A stretch of DNA of 64,000 nucleotides from Strongyloides papillosus (taxonomy: Eukaryota; Nematoda; Chromadorea; Rhabditida; Strongyloididae), in the NCBI GenBank assembly GCA_005656395.1, contig SRSI01000054.1, forward strand, positions 111,815 through 175,814, in the 5' to 3' direction. A program made the position numbers and the translations under genes. This document shows positions 58,080-64,000 of the stretch, in pieces; position 1 is the stretch's first letter, and every line of letters begins with the position of its first letter. The notes under the pieces were generated by a model, which saw nothing but the letters and a program-made list of their open reading frames with translations, did no database searches and had not been told where the DNA came from.

Positions 58080-60030
58080 CAATATTAGAATATACCAGTA
58101 GTATAGATTTAATGAGTTAATTTACTCAATAAGTGTTATAATTAGCGCAATAAAAAGATGACGATGTATGGATAACACCAATTTTATCAAACCCTCCACG
58201 ACTAAGATAAGTACGTACGCTTCAAAGGGTAGATTTACCTGATTGTTTCAATAATATTAAGAGAAAATTATAAAACAACCACTCTCTATGAATGCAAAAG
58301 GAAAAATCGAGGACTTTGATTACTTCTAGAAATTCCGCGGGAAAGAAGTTTTTCCTTACAGTTGACTATAAAACCGCTTCAAATCTTTTTCCATTCTTAA
58401 TATATGTTAAAAAGCAAAAAACAATTTTTGGCACTTTTTTAAATTTTTTTAACAAAAAATGGATTGTTAGCATTTTTTGATTAATGATAGCTTTTATTTA
58501 CGTTTAAAAATTATACATTTGGCATTTTAATCATTGTAATCGGATAAGTTTAAGTTAAGTTATGATTAAATATCTGTTATCAATTGATATTCAGCATATA
58601 ATTATTAAGCAAAAATTATTAGAACACTGATAATTAATGCATATTTGTATTAATCAAATAAGTTTTAATTTATAAAGCTTTTAAAGTAATACATTTTCAG
58701 ATATTTATCACTATAATTGAACAACAATAATCTTTGTTACGATAAAGTTATGATAATATTTTTCTGGAAAAATTTGTATGTAAAAATTATTTTGTAACCA
58801 AAAAATTGGCAAAAATAGATTTTTTGATTTTTAAAATAATTTACTAAAGTAAAATTCATGAGATATTTGTAGAGTTATGATTAAAATTAAATAATATAAT
58901 TTTTTTTGCTGAATATAAAACAATTCATTAAGAGATTTTTTTAGTTTATGTATTATATTCTTGCAAATCAAGTAACAACTAATAATGTTAGATAATAGCA
59001 AAAATAATACAATAAAATATGTACGTAATTGAAACTTGGCAGTGAATTTTATGAGCAACTCTGTATAGGCGAAAAAAAATATTTTAGTATTTTTTAACTT
59101 CAAATTTGTGTAATATGAATTAAGTGATATAAATCAGGTCTTAACTTATTTTTACAGTATTTCGAAAAATTGTTATGTACAACTCAAATTTTACAGCAAT
59201 CGTCTTTATAATTTTAAAAGTCCAAAGACGCATAATGACTATTTAAAGACATTATCTATTCTTTAAATACAAGCATATGATTTTTTAAACCAGTAACAAG
59301 AATTTAATTGTTTCGAACTACAGCAAAGCATGTTAACAATCATGATAATAATTGGTCTATATTTTAGATTTTCTTAATTTTCTAACAATATATATATAAA
59401 ATATAAATCAAAGTTAATAAATATTAAATATTTCTTGGCACATCTCACGAATTACAAACATTCTCTTAAGATATGTAAAAATCACAGTCTTTATTAGAAG
59501 TATATTTTAAAGTTTTTTTTACACTTAAAAGATAGAAAAATTTACACCTTTAAAAAATCTAAATTAAATATTTTGTGTATTTTTAAAAGACAGCGATAGA
59601 TTTATAATACTATACAATAAAGTCAGTAAAACATTAGAAGTATACGATATCTAGTATAGCAAGAAAAATTCAGTTTGCTAAAAAAATTATGTCGTTTATA
59701 TAAAAATGAAAGAAAGTTAAGTATAATTCCTCAAAAAAAAGTAATTTTAACAATCCAAATTTGTTTTATTAAATATCATATATTGTATTATATACTGATA
59801 TAGACATTCTGACCTTGCAAACAAGTGGCCATCAAACAAAGCGAATAGAGCTGCTTGTAATTTTAATAATAAAAGATTTGAATCCAATTATACTCAAAAT
59901 TTACACCATATAAATTTCGCTTATTTTTGTGTAATTTTGGCGAAAAAATTTAACTAGCGTTGCGGTAACGATCAAAATTAATTTTTAAAATTATCTAAAA
60001 ATTTAAACATATTTTTTTTCATAGGACAGA
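58080..60030. other. AT-rich DNA without recognised gene
   Basis: Open stretches here are driven by AT content. No domain or repeat end found. Confidence 0.5.
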
Positions 60031-60032
60031 AA

Positions 60033-62195
60033 ATGCACGGTTTTTTTTTCTGTGTACTGAACCACAGATATAAATTACTGACTGCAACAATACATAGATA
60101 TTTACTAAAGAAAATATCCAAAAGTATCCTATCCCCACCAGCCCACAAAGCCTTAAAGCCAAATATTAGAGTATGTGTAGATGCTTTAATTAAAGAAAAT
60201 ATACTAGTAACATATACCCTATATAGAAGGAATAAAACAATAGAAATGGCTTGGATTGACCTCCGAAAGACCTTCGACTCTCCACACAACTCAATACTAA
60301 TAGATCTCATACAAGCCCTCCTGCTGCTCAAAACAATAAAGTTAAGTTTGATAAAAGTCGCATCGTTGTGGAACTCTATAATACAAATAAATGGACGAGA
60401 CCAGCCAGAAATACAAAATAAGTAGAGGTATTCTACAAAGAGACTCTCTCTTCCCATTACTATACTGCATGTTGACCTCAATAATCCCTTATTATATAAA
60501 TAAAAACACCAAAGAGCTAAAAATAACTATGAATAAAAACATAGAGATAAGCCCAATAACAGTATACGTAGATGATATTAAGTTATATTCCTTAGATAAG
60601 GCAGATCTAAATAACAAAATAAGACTTACTGAGAGGTTGTGTAACAACCTGGGGATGTACTTTAACAACGAAAAATCTGCCACAATTGGAAATGGGCGGG
60701 ACAACATAGACATTTTACCTGACTTCCCCAGATTAAAAAACGATCTGTCTTATAAGTACCTTGGTAATACAACAAAAAGTTCTGGGTAACATAGGTGAAA
60801 TTGAGAAGAAAATGTTAGAGGGGACTTCAAACTTCTTGAGATCCATAACAAATATGAAAGTCTCCAACAAAGTAGTAACTACACTAATAAAGAACACCCT
60901 AAAACCAAGAATATACTACAGTGCGATCAACGCCTATTTTGTAGGTAAGACGACGTTACTGGTTAGGATTGATAAACGTATAGATAAAGAAATTAAAAAA
61001 TTCTTGGAAGATGAAGACAGGATAGGTGAAACGTCTATGAGAGCCAGACTCTACATGAGTAGAAGATCCGGGGGACTGGGACTGACAAACTTCAAAAACT
61101 TAATGATACAAGCAATAATAGGTAGAGGTAATTATGCCACAAAAAGTGTGGATGAAGAAACAAGAAAATTAAGTAAAATCCACGCGAAGACGTGGTTTAG
61201 TGAGAAACATAATAATAATAAAAAGTCTCCTATAAGCACGGCGATAGCCATTTGCAAAAAATACAATTACCCATCAAAATAATAGAAACAAATAATAGTC
61301 TGAGTTATGAGATAGAAGGTTGTAATACAGTAAAGGAGATAGGATAAAGTAGTTAAGCTCCACCTAGAAAGAGAGATTAAAAATGAGTATAAGGTATCAA
61401 AATATTATGAGATAATGTCTAGGGAACAATATAGCAATGAGACATATAGTTACCTAAAGTCCCACTGTAGCCCCAACCTAGAGAGGACAATAGCGGTAGC
61501 ACAGGAACGCCAACTGTTCCTAAACCCAGAAACTTGTAGAATATGTAAAAAAGAGAAAATGTCAATTAACCACGTCCTCACCTCATGTATAGTAAAGCAA
61601 ACCCGGGGACTAGCGCCACATGATAGCGTATTGAAGTTATTTGTAAACTTCATACTGAGTAAGCTAAAAATAGAGACCTTTAAAAAAAGTGAGAAAGCGC
61701 GATCCCTCCCACATGAAGGAATATACCTAGACAGACCATTCGACAAATACGGACTGATTTCAAATAGACCAGACCTCACGATAATTAGGGATGGTAATAT
61801 CATAGTGGCAGGACGTAGCCATTTCAAATATTGGATGTATACAAAGCCAGAAGGCATGGAAAACAAAAAAATATTCAGAAAACGGGATGATTCACTATGA
61901 AGATAGGAACCAAGAGGGTGACAAAAACTTATTATAGGAATTGAGGAAGGATTACAGAGCAAATTCAGCAAAATTTCTACCAATAATCTTAGGATCATTA
62001 GGAGAAATTCCGATGGAGACTTGTCTGGAGATAAGACAGGGTTTGGAGTCAATGAGGATTAAGACCACAAAAAATGAGGTCGACAAACTACTGGGTGAAA
62101 TGAATAAAACAATAATTCAACATTCATACACAATCCTCGTCAACTCACTAGAAAGTAAGTCGAAAGCTCGAAAAGAAATAGGCCAATCATTATAA
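60033..62195 (+). pseudogene. RLE-type LINE copy D, 5'-truncated, frame-broken
   Basis: Starts inside the RT. MAWIDLRKTFDSPHNS near 60247 is motif A, SRGILQRDSLFPLLY near 60420, ITVYVDDIKLYS near 60560 is the catalytic block with both Asp present, NNEKSATIGNG near 60665. The thumb follows in a third frame (YFVGKTTLLVRI near 60935, an MSRRSGGLGL segment near 61055). The finger CRICKKEKMSINHVLTSC is near 61537, and the endonuclease core NRPDLTIIRDGNIIVAG near 61762. Frame changes near 60410 and 60775 and a stop at 61280 break it, and another change lies near 61920. It matches the fragment at 13.2 kb more closely than copy A. GC content is visibly higher than its surroundings. Confidence 0.88.
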
Positions 62196-62527
62196 AGCCG
62201 CTAGGCGGACAAAATTGAGGGCAAAGGCCCTACTAACCACCAACAAATAAAAAAGTCCTAGGACTTGTAATGAAGGAGGAAATCTTATCCAATGAGGAAG
62301 AGGAAAGTGTGATGAAAAAATACTATGAACACCTGAAACCAACAAAAATCTGAGACCCCCCCTCCCCACAAATATGAAAGCCCACCAAAGAAGATAAAAC
62401 AGTCGAAGATAGAAGAAACCAATAAGTCCATTAATTCTATAAATATTATTATTATTATTATCAGTAATTAATTAATGATTTGATTGTAATTTTTATAATT
62501 TAAAGTTTGATTATTTAAATAAAATAT
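62196..62527 (+). other. 3' UTR of LINE copy D
   Basis: From the last stop to the start of rRNA sequence. Contains a run of seven pyrimidine C's near 62355, an (ATT)n microsatellite near 62447-62462 and an AT-rich end ...TTTAAATAAAATAT that directly meets antisense 18S rRNA at 62528. Confidence 0.7.
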
Positions 62528-62637
62528 AGAACGGCCATGCACCACCAACCACTAAATCATGAAAGAGCTATCAATCTGTCAATCCTTATAGTGTCCGGCC
62601 CGGGTGAGTTTTCCCGTGTTGAGTCAAATTAAGCCGC

Positions 62638-62686
<49 letters not shown>

Positions 62687-63753
62687 TTTGCAACCATACT
62701 TCCCCCGGAACCGAAAGACTTTCGTTTCCGAGAAGGTGCATAAATTATTATAACTAATAATTCATACACCTAGTAGGCATAGTTTACGGTTAGAACTAGG
62801 GCGGTATCTGATCGCCTTCGAACCTCTAACTTTCGTTCTTGATTAATGAAAACATTCTTGGCAAATGCTTTCGCAGTAGGACGTCTCGCTACGGTCCAAG
62901 AATTTCACCTCTAACGTAGCGATACGAATGCCCCCGTTTGTTCCTATTAATCATGAAAAAGATTAGTGAAACCACACTAACTTTTTCTATAGTGTTATTC
63001 CATGCTAGACCATACAAGCATATAAATGCCTGGTTTAAACCCTCTGATTTATTCAAAGTAACAGTTTATTACTTATTAAAAATAATAATAAAAATAATAA
63101 GATGATAATGAAATTAAAACATCCAAGATGCTCATTATACAATCTTTATAATCCAACTACGAGCTTTTTAACCACAACAATCATTTTATGCACTTGGAAA
63201 GCTGGTATTACCGCGGCTGCTGGCACCAGACTTGCCCTTTCCTTTACCAACAAGTTATTTAAACTTGAAGATTTTCAATCCAAATATTAATAATAATATT
63301 TGGTTGTCATTTTTCGTCACTACCTCTTTGAACTAAAATTGGGTAATTTTCGCGCCTGCTGCCTTCCTTGGATGTGGTAGCCGTTTCTCAGGCTCCCTCT
63401 CCGGAGTCGAACCCTAATTCTCCGTTATCCGTCACAACCATGGTAGGCCAATACCCTACCATCGAAAGTTGATAAACCAGATACACATACGGTATGTTTT
63501 AATAACAAAATCAGCAAGGATATTTTGAGTCAACCGTTATAATGGTTTAATCAAATAAACGCACCACTAATGTGGTATAAATAGCGTGTATTAGCTCAAG
63601 AATTACCTCAGTTATCCAACTAAAATATTTACCGTGTAGTCTATAGCTGTTATAATGAGCTTTCCGCGGTTTCATGTTTAAAACATTGTACTTACACATG
63701 CATGGCTTAATCTTTAAAATAAGCACATCAATTCAGACAGGATCAATCAGATA
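62528..63753 (-). rRNA. 18S rRNA, 5' two-thirds
   Basis: Minus strand from TATCTGATTGATCCTG (5' end near 63753) through AAGATTAAGCCATGCATG, the 530 loop GTGCCAGCAGCCGCGGTAA (near 63207-63225), GAAACTTAAAGGAATTGACG, GGAGCCTGCGGCTTAATTTG and GGGAAAACTCACCCGG to GGTGCATGGCCGTTCT, where it stops at 62528; roughly the last third of the gene is absent. Sequences between helices are AT-rich. The first 40 nt differ from the near-universal eukaryotic sequence at many positions (CCTGTCTGAATTGATGTGC in place of the usual CCTGCCAG... segment). It may be a working-type sequence of a fast-evolving lineage truncated by the LINE junction, or a decaying rDNA copy. Confidence 0.95.
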
Positions 63754-64000
63754 TATGATTTTTTATATATTTTATATATAAATATAAATATAAAAGTTTT
63801 TAAAAATTTTTACTATATTACTACGTAATAAATTGAAACGCATAGTTTTTTCATTCACTATACATTTATTAATATGTATATTTACAAGTAATATATATAT
63901 TAACAATCACTCCATATATTTAAATGTATAATATAAGTTTTTATTATATATAAATTTTATTTTAAAGAATTAATATCTTTAAAGTTTTATAATAAAACTT
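63754..64000 (-). other. AT-rich sequence upstream of 18S (external transcribed spacer position)
   Basis: Almost pure A/T immediately 5' of the 18S. Its position fits an external transcribed spacer, but no promoter motif was recognised. Confidence 0.4.

Noticed and set aside
61450..62052. 200-codon minus-strand frame
   Set aside because: Antisense of LINE copy D finger and endonuclease; no domain of its own.
63102..63290. 62-codon plus-strand frame
   Set aside because: Lies wholly within antisense 18S rRNA.
1..64000. CRISPR arrays, bacterial operons, riboswitches
   Set aside because: None expected in animal nuclear DNA and no regular spacer-repeat structure seen.

Overview
The window is strongly AT-rich eukaryotic DNA, and nearly all of its recognisable content is transposable elements in various stages of decay. 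The right end carries the 5' two-thirds of a metazoan-type 18S rRNA gene (minus strand), and a short antisense 28S piece lies near 46.1 kb, so the source is an animal. The 18S is AT-rich and divergent at its 5' end. A short collagen-like Gly-X-Y tail, an RTE LINE and several LINEs with restriction-like endonucleases would fit a nematode or another fast-evolving ecdysozoan, but this is a guess and the sequence does not settle it. No intact host protein-coding gene could be supported.

Layout, left to right. 0-2 kb: Ty3/gypsy pol running off the left edge. 2.2-3.1 kb: decayed Merlin transposase. 4.27-7.95 kb: 3.7-kb non-coding piggyBac-like element with TTAA target duplication. 8-11.3 kb: NADAR-like fragment and an unidentified decayed gene. 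11.5-13.1 kb: Tc1/mariner element with TIRs. 13.2-13.7 kb: LINE fragment. 14-20 kb: two decayed MULE transposases (one with a FLYWCH finger) around a 1.45-kb foldback element. 21-23.2 kb: broken UPF1-like SF1 helicase. 23.7-25.2 kb: non-coding inverted-repeat element whose second copy is at 51.7-53.4 kb. 26.8-29.8 kb: second, incomplete copy of the piggyBac-like interior.

31.86-38.02 kb: a nearly complete Ty3/gypsy-type provirus (minus strand) with LTRs differing by one 9-bp unit, PBS, PPT and 5-bp target duplication. It carries an envelope-like membrane glycoprotein segment between gag and protease, in frame with both, instead of downstream of pol. It sits inside a small MITE-like element.

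38.3-40 kb: decayed coiled-coil and DnaJ-like sequences. 41.9-46.8 kb: an RLE-type LINE whose 3' end abuts antisense 28S rRNA, followed by a second LINE 3' end. 47.4-48.7 kb: another foldback element. 49-53.8 kb: an RLE-type LINE on the minus strand, split by nested insertions (a mariner and the second inverted-repeat element). 55.4-58.1 kb: RTE LINE. 60-62.5 kb: another RLE-type LINE whose 3' end abuts antisense 18S rRNA, which fills the rest of the window.

The genes do not form a pathway; the interest lies in element architecture and nesting. The two strongest leads are the gag-env-pro-pol gene order and the repeated joining of RLE-LINE 3' ends to antisense rRNA.
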